A stretch of DNA of 64,000 nucleotides from Pseudomonas sp. H3(2019). GTDB taxonomy: Bacteria > Pseudomonadota > Gammaproteobacteria > Pseudomonadales > Pseudomonadaceae. The DNA lies in contig NZ_VMSG01000019.1 of the NCBI RefSeq assembly GCF_007713465.1, positions 62,001 through 126,000 on the forward strand. Direction: 5' to 3'. The notes under the pieces are model-generated. The model had not been told where the DNA came from, did not search any database, and saw nothing but the letters and a program-made list of their open reading frames with translations. The translations under genes and the position numbers were made by a program. The first letter of the stretch is position 1. Every line of letters starts with the position of its first letter. This document shows positions 27,886 to 36,459 of the stretch, one piece after another.

Positions 27886-29427
27886 TCAGCTCTTGGCGCG
27901 TGTCTCATGCATGCGCGCCAGTTGTCGCTCCAGCATCGACGGGTAAGGCTCCATCAACCGTTCGACGCAGCAAGCGCCTTCAGGGCTGGCAATCGGGCGG
28001 ATCCGGGCGCGTTGGCGGATCAGTACGTCGTCGCTGATCTTGCGCTCCACCAGCAGCAGGTTTCGACTGTGTTGGGACAATGCGAGAGCGTCCTGAGCGG
28101 TTTCGGTCAGCAGCAGATCAATCTGACTGAGGCCGAAGAGCCCATCGCCCAAGGTCAGGCCCAACTGCAACTGCAGGGTGATGCCGCTGTCGGCGACTTC
28201 GATCTGCAATTGGTGGCCGAGCGCACGCAGCAGCTCACCGCAGCAAATGGCGTTGGTCAGGTAGTCGTCACCGCTGTCTTCACTGTGGAACAGCATCAGC
28301 GTGCTGCCATCGTTCAGGGTGTGCAGTTCGCTTTCATACAGCGAAGCTGCCTGGTCCAGGCAGTCGCGATAACGCTCCAGCAGCTCGGTCAGGCGCGCAC
28401 GCGGCAGGCGGCGCAGTTGCTCCTGAGCACCCAGCTGCACCGCCAATACCGCGCTGTGCTGTGGTTGCGCCGGGGCAACAGGCTTGTTGAGTTGCGGCTT
28501 GGCAACGGGCGCGGCGGCAGCGGTGTCGCGCAGGTCGGCAAACGGATCTTCTTCGTCCAGTTCGTCTTCTTCAGCGCTGACCACGTGCCGTGGCGCCGGT
28601 TTCAGGCCGGCCACCGGGGCACTCTCGTCGAAGCTCGGATCGCGCAGATTACGCACTTCGAAGGTCGGCTCGGCCTCTTCGGTGTCTTCGTAATCGTCGA
28701 ATTCAGGCTCTGGCTCGGGTTCAGGCTCGACCTTTTCAGGTGCATAACTGCTATGGAGCTGGCGGGCCAGGTCACCGATTTCGTCCTGGCGCTGAGTTGC
28801 CGGGGTGTGTTCGTCAATGTCACGCAGCCACACCCGCAATTGCAGCAGCGGCGTGGAGATGTGCCGACCCAGGCGCAAGCTCAGGGCCAGGGACAACGCG
28901 AGCAGGATGGCGCTGAGAATGCCCATGCTTTGCAGGCTGATGGTCATTGGCTGCTGGAACTGCGCCATGTCCAGGCTGATCCGCAGTTGACCGGCCGTCA
29001 CGTCCTGAAAGGTGATCTTGCTCTCGTACATGCCTTCGGCTTCGCCCAGCAAGCCATGCTTGGGACGCTGTCCGGCCTCGGCGAGAATCCGGTTGTCCAC
29101 GCTATAAATAGCCGCGTGAGCCACCAACGGATTCTTGGTCAGGTTGTTCAGCAGCACGTTGAGGCTGAGGATGTCGTTGGACACCAATAGCTCGGTCGCT
29201 GACATCGCTGTCTGGGTGGTCAGGCTCTGGCCGAGGGCATCCGCTTGCTCGTGCATGGCCTGTTTGAACTGCAGACCCATCACGCAGGCGTAGATCACCA
29301 GGGCCAAGGCGACCAGGATCACGTTATGGCTGGCAATGCGCAATGCAATCGGTACACGGCGATGGCGCAGTGCCCGGAAGATCAGCAGAAAGAAGTTATC
29401 GGTTTTGACTGGCGTAGGCCGGTTCAC
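27886..29427 (-). CDS. AhpA/YtjB-like membrane protein with HAMP-type region
   Basis: The 513-aa protein has an N-terminal membrane helix (about residues 29-52), a periplasmic segment of about 100 residues, a second helix (about 165-190) and a HAMP-like stretch (RLGRHISTPLLQLRVWL, then DEIGDLARQL). A low-complexity acidic region follows, with EPEPEPEFDDYEDTEE and repeated Asp/Glu. The C-terminal third is cytoplasmic and resembles a degenerate cyclase-like domain; I see no GGDEF. It is divergent from serB, as ytjB (smp) is in E. coli. The GTG at 29427 is used. Function is not known. Confidence 0.78.
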   Translation of the reverse strand: MNRPTPVKTDNFFLLIFRALRHRRVPIALRIASHNVILVALALVIYACVMGLQFKQAMHEQADALGQSLTTQTAMSATELLVSNDILSLNVLLNNLTKNPLVAHAAIYSVDNRILAEAGQRPKHGLLGEAEGMYESKITFQDVTAGQLRISLDMAQFQQPMTISLQSMGILSAILLALSLALSLRLGRHISTPLLQLRVWLRDIDEHTPATQRQDEIGDLARQLHSSYAPEKVEPEPEPEPEFDDYEDTEEAEPTFEVRNLRDPSFDESAPVAGLKPAPRHVVSAEEDELDEEDPFADLRDTAAAAPVAKPQLNKPVAPAQPQHSAVLAVQLGAQEQLRRLPRARLTELLERYRDCLDQAASLYESELHTLNDGSTLMLFHSEDSGDDYLTNAICCGELLRALGHQLQIEVADSGITLQLQLGLTLGDGLFGLSQIDLLLTETAQDALALSQHSRNLLLVERKISDDVLIRQRARIRPIASPEGACCVERLMEPYPSMLERQLARMHETRAKS

Positions 29428-29561
29428 TGAGCTCGGCTCTTTTGTCCGTGAAGTTGACGCGCAGTATAGCGACAGGCCCCAGACCGGCAAAGCGCTCGCT
29501 GTGCCCGATGGTCACTGAAAGTGGGTAGAATGCGGTTTTTTTCCACTTGCGGGGGTGCGCC

Positions 29562-30776
29562 TTGCGCGAAATCGTCCTGATAAACATCACGGGAGTCGAC
29601 CGTCCGGGTCTGACTGCGGCCATTACCGGTGTACTGGCCCAGGGTGGTGTGAACATTCTCGACATCGGTCAGGCGGTGATTCACGACACGTTGTCGTTCG
29701 GCATCCTGGTTGAAATTCCCGACACCGAACAGGGTTCGTCGGTGCTCAAGGACATTCTGTTCAAGGCTTATGAGCTGGGGCAGCAGGTGCGTTTCACGCC
29801 GGTCTCCGAAGAGGATTACCAGCAGTGGGTCGGCGCTCAAGGCAAGAAACGCCACATTGTGACCTTGCTGACCCGCAAAGTGACGGCCGAGCAGTTGCAG
29901 CGCGTGAGCTCGATCACCGCCAAATACGGACTGAATATCGATCACATCGACCGTCTGTCCGGGCGTATGCCGCTGGACACTCCGGCCGACAAGGGCAAGG
30001 GCTGCATTGAATTTTCCGTGCGTGGCGAAGCGGCCGATCCGCAGGCCCTGCGTGCCGAATTCCTCAGCGTGGCCCAGGAACTGAACGTCGATATCGCCTT
30101 CCAGGAAGACTCGTTGTTCCGTCGCAACCGCCGTCTGGCGGTGTTCGACATGGACTCGACACTGATCGAAGCCGAAGTCATCGACGAACTGGCCAAGGCC
30201 GCCGGGGTGGGCGAGAAGGTGTCGGAAATTACCGAGCGGGCGATGGCCGGCGAACTGGATTTCCGTGCCAGCTTCAAGGAACGCCTGGCCTTGCTCAAAG
30301 GGCTGGACGTCAGCGTGCTGGACTCGATCGGGGCGTCCTTGCGCCTGACCGAAGGCGCTGAAACCTTGTTCGCCGAACTCAAGCGTCTGGGCTACAAGAC
30401 GGCCATTCTGTCGGGCGGCTTCACCTACTTCGCCAAACAGCTGCAAGCCAAGTTGGGCATCGACTACGTGTTCGCCAATGAACTGGAAGTGGTCGACGGC
30501 AAAGTGACCGGTGTGGCTGTCGAGCCGATCGTCGATGCGCAGCGCAAAGCCGATTTGTTGCGTGAACTGGCGCACAAGGAAGGCTTGCGTCTGGAACAGA
30601 CCATCGCTGTCGGTGACGGTGCCAACGACTTGCCGATGCTGGCGATTGCAGGTCTGGGGGTGGCGTTCCGTGCCAAGCCGCTGGTCAAGCAGTCGGCCAA
30701 GCAGGCGATTTCGACCCTGGGGCTGGATGGCGTGCTGTATCTGCTGGGCTTCAGAGACCGCGACGGTCAGCTGTAA
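29562..30776 (+). CDS. serB: phosphoserine phosphatase SerB
   Basis: SerB performs the last step of serine synthesis, dephosphorylating phosphoserine. The 404-aa protein has N-terminal ACT-like regulatory domains (about residues 1-170) and a C-terminal HAD phosphatase with the catalytic DMDSTLIEAEVIDEL motif (nucleophile Asp196, Asp198), SGGFTYFA and the GDGANDLPML metal loop. The TTG at 29562 has GGGGG seven bases upstream; a TTG five codons upstream is less likely. Confidence 0.95.
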   Translation: MREIVLINITGVDRPGLTAAITGVLAQGGVNILDIGQAVIHDTLSFGILVEIPDTEQGSSVLKDILFKAYELGQQVRFTPVSEEDYQQWVGAQGKKRHIVTLLTRKVTAEQLQRVSSITAKYGLNIDHIDRLSGRMPLDTPADKGKGCIEFSVRGEAADPQALRAEFLSVAQELNVDIAFQEDSLFRRNRRLAVFDMDSTLIEAEVIDELAKAAGVGEKVSEITERAMAGELDFRASFKERLALLKGLDVSVLDSIGASLRLTEGAETLFAELKRLGYKTAILSGGFTYFAKQLQAKLGIDYVFANELEVVDGKVTGVAVEPIVDAQRKADLLRELAHKEGLRLEQTIAVGDGANDLPMLAIAGLGVAFRAKPLVKQSAKQAISTLGLDGVLYLLGFRDRDGQL

Positions 30777-30806
30777 CACCGCATGGCCTGCCCGAGTGCA
30801 GGCTTT

Positions 30807-30893
30807 TGTGGGAGCGAGCTTGCTCGCGATACAGGCACCTCGGTCTATCTGATAAACCGAGGTGATGCTATCGCGAGCAAGCTCGCTCCCACA
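30807..30893. repeat. REPIN: paired inverted REP (GTGGGAGCGAGC family)
   Basis: TGTGGGAGCGAGCTTGCTCGCGAT at 30807-30830 and its exact complement at 30870-30893. The spacer contains a second hairpin (ACCTCGGT/ACCGAGGT). It lies between the convergent serB and psd genes. Confidence 0.9.
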
Positions 30894-30910
30894 TTGGATT
30901 TCCGTACAGA

Positions 30911-31771
30911 TCAGGCTTTCGGCAAGCCCATGCCTTGACCCATCTGTACCGGCGAGCCAGCCGCCAGCTCTTCAGCCCACTTCACTTGATTCGGGCCAAA
31001 CAGCACGACTGCCGTCGAACCCAGTTTGAAGCGACCCAGCTCGGCACCTTTTTCCAGGTGAATCGGTGCGCGGGCGGCTTCGTCGTAGCGGAAGGTTTTC
31101 AGTTCGCGCTTGGGCGGCGTTACCAGCCCGGCCCAGACAGTTTCGATCGAGGCAACGATCATCGCACCCACCAATACCACGGCCATCGGGCCGCGCTCGG
31201 TGTCGAAGATGCACGCGACGCGTTCATTACGGGCGAACAGCTCCGGAACGTTTTCCGCGGTAGTCTGGTTGACCGAGAAGATCCGGCCCGGAATGTAGAC
31301 CATTTCGCGCAGGGTGCCGGCCAGCGGCATGTGTACGCGGTGGTAGTCTTTCGGCGACAGGTAAATAGTGGCGAAATCGCCGCCCATGAACGGTGCAGCG
31401 TTCGCTGTGTCACCACCGAGCAATTCCAGCACGCTGAAACTGTGGCCCTTGGCCTGGAACACGCGACCGTGCTCGATCGGGCCAAGCTGGCTGACGGCAC
31501 CGTCGGCCGGGCTGAGGATCGCGCCCGGGGTTTGGTCCAGTGGGCGTGCGTCGTCTTTCAACGCGCGGGTGAAGAATGCGTTGAAGTGTTCGTAAGCGGT
31601 CAGGTCCTCGACCAGCGCTTGCGACATGTCGACCTGATAACGCTTGGCGAACCAGGCGGTGAAGGCGTTCTTGAACCAGCGCACGCGGCATTCGGCAATG
31701 CAGCCGGCCAGACGCGACAGCAGGTGATGGGGCAGCAGGTATTGGCTGAGGATAAACAAACGCTTTTTCAT
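30911..31771 (-). CDS. psd: phosphatidylserine decarboxylase proenzyme
   Basis: Psd makes phosphatidylethanolamine from phosphatidylserine at the inner membrane. The 286-aa proenzyme cleaves itself at the LGST motif (Leu250-Thr253, Ser252 becoming the pyruvoyl group). Conserved segments are SPADGAVSQLG and YHRVHMPL. The start at 31771 gives MKKRLFILSQ. It is 9 bp downstream of rhdA, so the two are probably cotranscribed. Confidence 0.96.
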   Translation of the reverse strand: MKKRLFILSQYLLPHHLLSRLAGCIAECRVRWFKNAFTAWFAKRYQVDMSQALVEDLTAYEHFNAFFTRALKDDARPLDQTPGAILSPADGAVSQLGPIEHGRVFQAKGHSFSVLELLGGDTANAAPFMGGDFATIYLSPKDYHRVHMPLAGTLREMVYIPGRIFSVNQTTAENVPELFARNERVACIFDTERGPMAVVLVGAMIVASIETVWAGLVTPPKRELKTFRYDEAARAPIHLEKGAELGRFKLGSTAVVLFGPNQVKWAEELAAGSPVQMGQGMGLPKA

Positions 31772-31780
31772 TAACTGTCC

Positions 31781-32605
31781 TTAAGAACCTTGAATCTCAA
31801 CAGGCGTGTCGGGGTGGTTGCCCCATTCGCCCCAGGAGCCGGCGTAGCCTTTGACCCGCGGATAACCGAGCGCCTTGGCCACCAGATAGGTGAAGCCAGA
31901 GCGATGGTGGGTCTGGCAGTGGGTAATCACTTCTTTGTCTTTGCTGATCCCCAGCTGTTCGAGGATCTGTGGCATGTCGGTGCGGATGCGCAGGTTGCGC
32001 GTCTTGTCCATGCCGGCGGTCCATTCGAAATTGACCGCGCCAGGGATGTGTCCACCCTTGGCCGCCAGGACCTTCTCGCCGGAGTATTCCAGCGGTCCGC
32101 GTGCATCCCAGATCGCCAGATCGGCGGCGCCGAGACGGCTTTGCAGGTATTCGCGGGTAGCGGTGGGCTCGTCGTGCAGGGTCAGGGCGACCGGGCCACC
32201 GACCGCTGCCGGGATTTGGATCGACATTGGCAAGCCTTCCGCCAGCCAGGCCAGCAGGCCACCGTCGACATAGTGGTAGTTACTGTGACCAATGACATCC
32301 AGCAGCCAGATGAAGCGTCCGGCCCAGCCACCGCCTTCGTCGTCGTAGACCACGTAGACGGCGTCCGGGTTATGCCCCAGTTCGCCGAACAGAGCTTCAA
32401 GCGCAGCCTGTGGCGGCAGCAGGCCCGGCGCCGGCGCATGACCCAGTTGAGTACGTTTGGGGTCGACGAAGCGCGCGCCGGGAATGTGGCCTTCGGCGTA
32501 ACGGGCGCTGCTGGTCAGGTCGACCAGAATCAGTTCGCGAGCATCGAGACGGGCGAGCAGGTCGCTCGGCTCGATGACCAGCGACAAGCCAGAGAAGTCA
32601 GACAT
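31781..32605 (-). CDS. rhdA: thiosulfate sulfurtransferase (rhodanese), RhdA type
   Basis: The 274-aa protein has two rhodanese domains; the C-terminal one is catalytic with Cys230 in the loop CQTHHRS. That loop is the unusual one described for Azotobacter vinelandii RhdA, distinct from the CRKGVT-type loop of mammalian rhodanese and the CGSGVTA loop of mercaptopyruvate sulfurtransferases. It transfers sulfane sulfur from thiosulfate. The start at 32605 gives MSDFSGLSL. It is the middle gene of an HDOD-rhdA-psd run. Confidence 0.93.
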   Translation of the reverse strand: MSDFSGLSLVIEPSDLLARLDARELILVDLTSSARYAEGHIPGARFVDPKRTQLGHAPAPGLLPPQAALEALFGELGHNPDAVYVVYDDEGGGWAGRFIWLLDVIGHSNYHYVDGGLLAWLAEGLPMSIQIPAAVGGPVALTLHDEPTATREYLQSRLGAADLAIWDARGPLEYSGEKVLAAKGGHIPGAVNFEWTAGMDKTRNLRIRTDMPQILEQLGISKDKEVITHCQTHHRSGFTYLVAKALGYPRVKGYAGSWGEWGNHPDTPVEIQGS

Positions 32606-32647
32606 GTGAGGTCTCCAGAGCACAAAAGGGAGGATTGTAGCGCAGCG

Positions 32648-34186
32648 TTATTGTCCGCGGTTGCTAAAGCTGTGCAGCGCTTTTTCGATGCACTGTGCAG
32701 TTTTGCCGAAGGCTTGCACGGTGATTTCCGAAAAGGGACCGCCACCCTGATCCGCCACGACCAGCATGATCACCCGGCCATTGTTGACCAGTGAACGCAG
32801 CAGCAGGTGTTCGCCGCCGAACAGTGCGCGCAGGCTGGCAGGCAGCAAGGCTGAAAATTGTGCAGTGTTGGCTGGCGTCAGACGCACCTGAGCCTGTTGC
32901 GAGAGCAAGCGTTGCAGCACGGTGCTCTGGCTGACTACAAAGTTCAGCGTCGCGGCTTCTTTAGGCAGGCCGTGAATCTGGTGCACGCGCAATTGGCTAT
33001 GCGTGCGATCAGCCATCAGAATCATCACCCGGCGCATGCCGCAGGCAACCAGCGCGTCCCGGGCGGAGGTGGTCAGGTGCATGGCGTTGGTAAAGCGGCT
33101 CGGCTCCATCAGCAGTTCTGCGCATTGTTTGCGCCACTTTGCCAGGTCTTCGGCGGTGGGGGCGGGCGCCGGAAGCTGGCCGCGATGAAGGCGCCGCTCG
33201 TCCCACGGCCAGAGCAATGCCCCGGCGGGATGCCAAAGGTCCGGCATGGCGTGGTTGCGGGCGCTGAGTGCGGCTTGCTGGTGCAGTTGCTGCTGGACCT
33301 CGTCCATCGGCATTTGCAGGTAGAGGCTGGTCAGAAACTGCCAGCGCAGGCAGTGAGGGCTGCTCCAGGCTTGCTGTGCCGATAACGCCAGACCGTTGGC
33401 CAGCATTACCGTGTTGGCGGGTTGATTGAGCCAGCGGCGCAGGGTCGGGTCGTCATCAAGGCGGTTTTGCTGGCGCAACGGGTGATCGGCGTCGCGGGCG
33501 ATATGCACGACTTTCGCCAGTTCGCGTTGTTCATCCAGCAGCAATCGATAACCTTGTCCTACCCAGATTGGCAGGCGCCAGACTTCCACCAGTGCCTGGC
33601 CGAGTTCCAGCAGGCGTACACCGAACAATTCTTTTTCGACCTTGCTTGCTGGCTCGCCCTTGTGCAGAACCCGCAGTTCCCAGTCTTCCAGCAACTGCGG
33701 GAAGGTCAGGGCCAGAGGCCAGAACGGCGAGAGGAACAGCAGGCTACCCCAGTGGATGTCCTGCCAGAGCCGCGCCAGGCGACTGGCAAAAAAACCGTTG
33801 GCCTGTTGGGTCGCATGCTGGCTGATCAGTTGCAGCTGGCGCAGGGCCGGCGGGATTTCGTTCTCGGGCAGGGCGGGCAGGCGCGCAAGCAGTTCTTCGG
33901 TGCGTTTGAGACCGAGGCGATTGATTGCCACCTCGAGGCTCTCGCTGGGCTCGCTCATGCTGCCGTGGGTGTGGCGATTGGCTTCGCGAAGGACGCTGAG
34001 GGCCAGGGCCGGACTGCCCTGCATCAATTCGGCAATATCGCGCAAGGAGCTGCGATTGTCGGCGATTGCCTTGCAGACGCGATCATGGCTGGCTCGCGGC
34101 ACGGGCAAGATCACACCATCGAGCAGCTTGACCCAGCCTTCGAGTGTGGTCGGTCTAGCAGTCGGAACGGTCGTTTCATTAGCCAT
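32648..34186 (-). CDS. HDOD-domain protein
   Basis: The 512-aa protein has an N-terminal HDOD region (LLDGVILPVPRASHDRVCKAI, with LRDIAELMQGSPALALSVLREANR near residue 60) and a long C-terminal part of unknown fold. HDOD proteins are a divergent HD-phosphohydrolase-like family often linked to signalling; no catalytic HD pair is evident. It is divergent from motA with a 166-bp interval. A motility link is suggested only by position. Confidence 0.85.
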   Translation of the reverse strand: MANETTVPTARPTTLEGWVKLLDGVILPVPRASHDRVCKAIADNRSSLRDIAELMQGSPALALSVLREANRHTHGSMSEPSESLEVAINRLGLKRTEELLARLPALPENEIPPALRQLQLISQHATQQANGFFASRLARLWQDIHWGSLLFLSPFWPLALTFPQLLEDWELRVLHKGEPASKVEKELFGVRLLELGQALVEVWRLPIWVGQGYRLLLDEQRELAKVVHIARDADHPLRQQNRLDDDPTLRRWLNQPANTVMLANGLALSAQQAWSSPHCLRWQFLTSLYLQMPMDEVQQQLHQQAALSARNHAMPDLWHPAGALLWPWDERRLHRGQLPAPAPTAEDLAKWRKQCAELLMEPSRFTNAMHLTTSARDALVACGMRRVMILMADRTHSQLRVHQIHGLPKEAATLNFVVSQSTVLQRLLSQQAQVRLTPANTAQFSALLPASLRALFGGEHLLLRSLVNNGRVIMLVVADQGGGPFSEITVQAFGKTAQCIEKALHSFSNRGQ

Positions 34187-34257
34187 GGTTGGGCGCGATC
34201 ATCGTCTGCATTAAACACGCCCGGAGCGGGCCAAATTAGCTTTTCGCCTTAACTGGC

Positions 34258-34284
34258 TATAGTCTGGCGCAGTTTTGCCGATAA
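34258..34284 (+). promoter_or_regulatory. FliA (sigma-28) type promoter for motA
   Basis: TATAGTCT, 11 bases, GCCGATAA closely match the flagellar consensus TAAAGTTT-N11-GCCGATAA: the -10 is perfect and the -35 matches 6 of 8. The transcript would start about 60 nt before the motA ATG. Confidence 0.75.
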
Positions 34285-34352
34285 GTAGAAGAAGAGATTT
34301 TTTAACTTCCGAATATGACCTTGAACCCGACTTAAGTAAGTACCTTCTACCT

Positions 34353-35204
34353 ATGGCTAAAATTATCGGCATCATTGTCGTATTCGCGAGCGTGCTCGGC
34401 GGATACGTGCTTTCTCACGGCAAGATTGCCGCCCTGATCCAACCGTTCGAGGTGATGATCATTGGCGGTGCCGCGCTGGGTGCATTCCTTCAGGCCAACC
34501 CCGGCCCCACGACGATGCACGTGCTCAAGAAGTCCTTGGGCATGTTCAGTTCGCGTTTCAATCACACCTTCTACCTGGAGGTGCTGGGCCTGGTCTACGA
34601 GATCCTCAACAAGAGCCGTCGCGAAGGCATGATGGCGATTGAAGGCGATATTGAAGACGCCGCTGCCAGCCCGATTTTCGCCAAGTACCCGGCAATCCTC
34701 AAAGACGACCGCATGACGGCGTTCATCTGCGATTACTTGCGCATCATGTCGTCCGGCAACATGGCGCCGCATGAACTTGAAGGCCTGTTCGACATGGAGC
34801 TGTACAGCCTCAAGGAAGACCTGGAGCACCCCTCCCATGCGGTCAACGGTATTGCGGATGCCATGCCCGGTTTTGGTATCGTCGCGGCGGTACTCGGTAT
34901 TGTGGTGACCATGGCCTCGCTGGGTGACGGCGATCAAAAAGCTATCGGCATGCACGTAGGTGCCGCTCTGGTCGGTACCTTCTTCGGTATTCTCGCCGCC
35001 TACGGTTTCTTTGGCCCGTTGGCGCACTCCCTGGCTCACGATGCCAAAGAAGAGCTGAATGTCTACGAAGCCATCAAGGCGTCGTTGGTGGCTTCGGCTT
35101 CCGGTATGCCGCCATCGCTGGCTGTGGAGTTCGGGCGCAAGGTTCTGTACCCGGCGCACCGTCCGAGCTTCGCTGAGCTGGAACAAGCGGTTCGCGGTCG
35201 ATAG
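34353..35204 (+). CDS. motA: flagellar motor stator protein MotA
   Basis: MotA is the four-helix inner-membrane stator subunit that uses the proton gradient to turn the flagellum. The 283-aa protein matches the family in length and shows the conserved cytoplasmic-loop and helix 3 segment (NGIADAMPGFGIVAAVLG). The ATG at 34353 is chosen over upstream in-frame codons because it starts the first helix (MAKIIGIIVVFASV). Codon use is normal. motB follows after a long palindrome. Confidence 0.96.
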   Translation: MAKIIGIIVVFASVLGGYVLSHGKIAALIQPFEVMIIGGAALGAFLQANPGPTTMHVLKKSLGMFSSRFNHTFYLEVLGLVYEILNKSRREGMMAIEGDIEDAAASPIFAKYPAILKDDRMTAFICDYLRIMSSGNMAPHELEGLFDMELYSLKEDLEHPSHAVNGIADAMPGFGIVAAVLGIVVTMASLGDGDQKAIGMHVGAALVGTFFGILAAYGFFGPLAHSLAHDAKEELNVYEAIKASLVASASGMPPSLAVEFGRKVLYPAHRPSFAELEQAVRGR

Positions 35205-35362
35205 TGCTTTGTCTTGCAAATACGTTCCTTTTTTGGCGAGTGCCTGTTGTTGCCAGACAAGGCGCCGCGACGAGTCATAGCCCGCTATGGCGAGGAGCGG
35301 CAACGCCGTATGGCGACAACAGGCACCGCCAGAAAGGAACAGTATTTGTGAGACAGAGCACT
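35203..35362. repeat. 160-bp imperfect palindrome between motA and motB
   Basis: The arms extend from AGTGCTTTGTCT at 35203 (inside the motA stop) to AGACAGAGCACT ending at 35362, centred on CATAGC-CC-GCTATG at 35276-35289. Inner matching blocks are GTTCCTTTTTTGGCG with CGCCAGAAAGGAAC and TGCCTGTTGTTGCC with GGCGACAACAGGCA. It could fold into one long stem in the motAB transcript. It resembles the longer dispersed repeats of P. fluorescens relatives rather than a REP. Confidence 0.85.
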
Positions 35363-35366
35363 TAGT

Positions 35367-36407
35367 ATGGAAAATAATCAGCCGATAATCATCAAGCGCG
35401 TCAAGCGCATTGCTGCCGGGCATCACGGGGGCGCGTGGAAAATCGCCTTCGCTGACTTCGCGACGGCGATGATGGCGTTCTTCCTGGTGTTGTGGCTGTT
35501 ATCCACGGCTACACCGGAACAGAAGATCGCCATTGCCGGTTACTTCAAGGACCCGATCGGCTTCTCTGAAAGCGGTACGCCGTACATCATCGATCTCGGC
35601 GGCACCCCGGTGCTGGCGCCGGACAAGACCCTCAATCCCGAGGTCAAGTCTCAGCCGCAGCCGGACAAGGTCACTGTCGATACCGATCAGGTCGAGAAAA
35701 TGGCCGAGGAAGTCGAGAAGGAGCGCCTTGAACTGTTGATGCAAGAGTTGCAGAACAAGGTTGAAGAGAACCCGCAGTTGAAGAAGTTCAAGGACCAGAT
35801 TCTTTTCGACATCACGCCGGATGGTTTGCGCATCCAGATCATCGATTCCGAAAATCGGCCGATGTTCGACTCTGGCAGTGCGCGCTTGAAACCGTACTTC
35901 GAAGACATTCTGCTGGCCATGGCTGACACCATCAAAGCGGTGCCGAACAAGATCAGCATCGGTGGCCACACCGACGCCAAGCCTTATGCGGGCACCGGCG
36001 ATTTCGGCAACTGGGAGCTGTCGGCCAACCGTGCCAGCGCCGCTCGTCGTGCGCTGGTTGCGGGTAGCTATCCGGATCAGCAAGTGGCGCGGGTGGTCGG
36101 TTACGCCTCGTCGGTGTTGTTCGATCGCAAAAACCCGCTCAATCCGGTCAACCGCCGTATCGACATTGTCGTGCTGACCAAGAAGGCCCAGCGCGCCATC
36201 GAGGGTGATCAAGGTGCAGAACCGGCACCGACACCGGGGCAGGGTGCTCCGGGTGAAGTGCCTGCCGTGCCCGCCGATCCGAACGCCTTGCCGGCGGACA
36301 AGGAACCCCTGCCGGCACATGAGCTTCGCGAGCGCTTGAACCTGTTCGACGCTCCGGCGCCGAAAGCCGGCGCCCCGGCCAAACCGGCTGAACCACCTAA
36401 ACAGTGA
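35367..36407 (+). CDS. motB: flagellar motor stator protein MotB
   Basis: MotB anchors the stator to peptidoglycan. The 346-aa protein has one N-terminal membrane helix with the proton-carrying Asp30 (IAFADFATAMMAFFL), a charged linker with an EVEKERLELL helix, an OmpA-type peptidoglycan-binding domain (about residues 150-290, with IGGHTDAKPY and NRRIDIVV), and a Pro/Ala-rich tail. No strong Shine-Dalgarno sequence precedes the ATG; the right arm of the palindrome ends 4 bp before it. Confidence 0.95.
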   Translation: MENNQPIIIKRVKRIAAGHHGGAWKIAFADFATAMMAFFLVLWLLSTATPEQKIAIAGYFKDPIGFSESGTPYIIDLGGTPVLAPDKTLNPEVKSQPQPDKVTVDTDQVEKMAEEVEKERLELLMQELQNKVEENPQLKKFKDQILFDITPDGLRIQIIDSENRPMFDSGSARLKPYFEDILLAMADTIKAVPNKISIGGHTDAKPYAGTGDFGNWELSANRASAARRALVAGSYPDQQVARVVGYASSVLFDRKNPLNPVNRRIDIVVLTKKAQRAIEGDQGAEPAPTPGQGAPGEVPAVPADPNALPADKEPLPAHELRERLNLFDAPAPKAGAPAKPAEPPKQ

Positions 36408-36413
36408 CCCAAT

Positions 36414-36440
36414 AAAAAGCCGCGATGATCGCGGCTTTTT
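36414..36440. terminator. bidirectional terminator between motB and rsgA
   Basis: AAAAAGCCGCGA, TGA, TCGCGGCTTTTT: a 12-bp perfect stem with A- and T-runs on both sides, usable by both convergent genes. Confidence 0.9.
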
Positions 36441-36459
36441 CGTCTCTGCGGGAAGCAGC

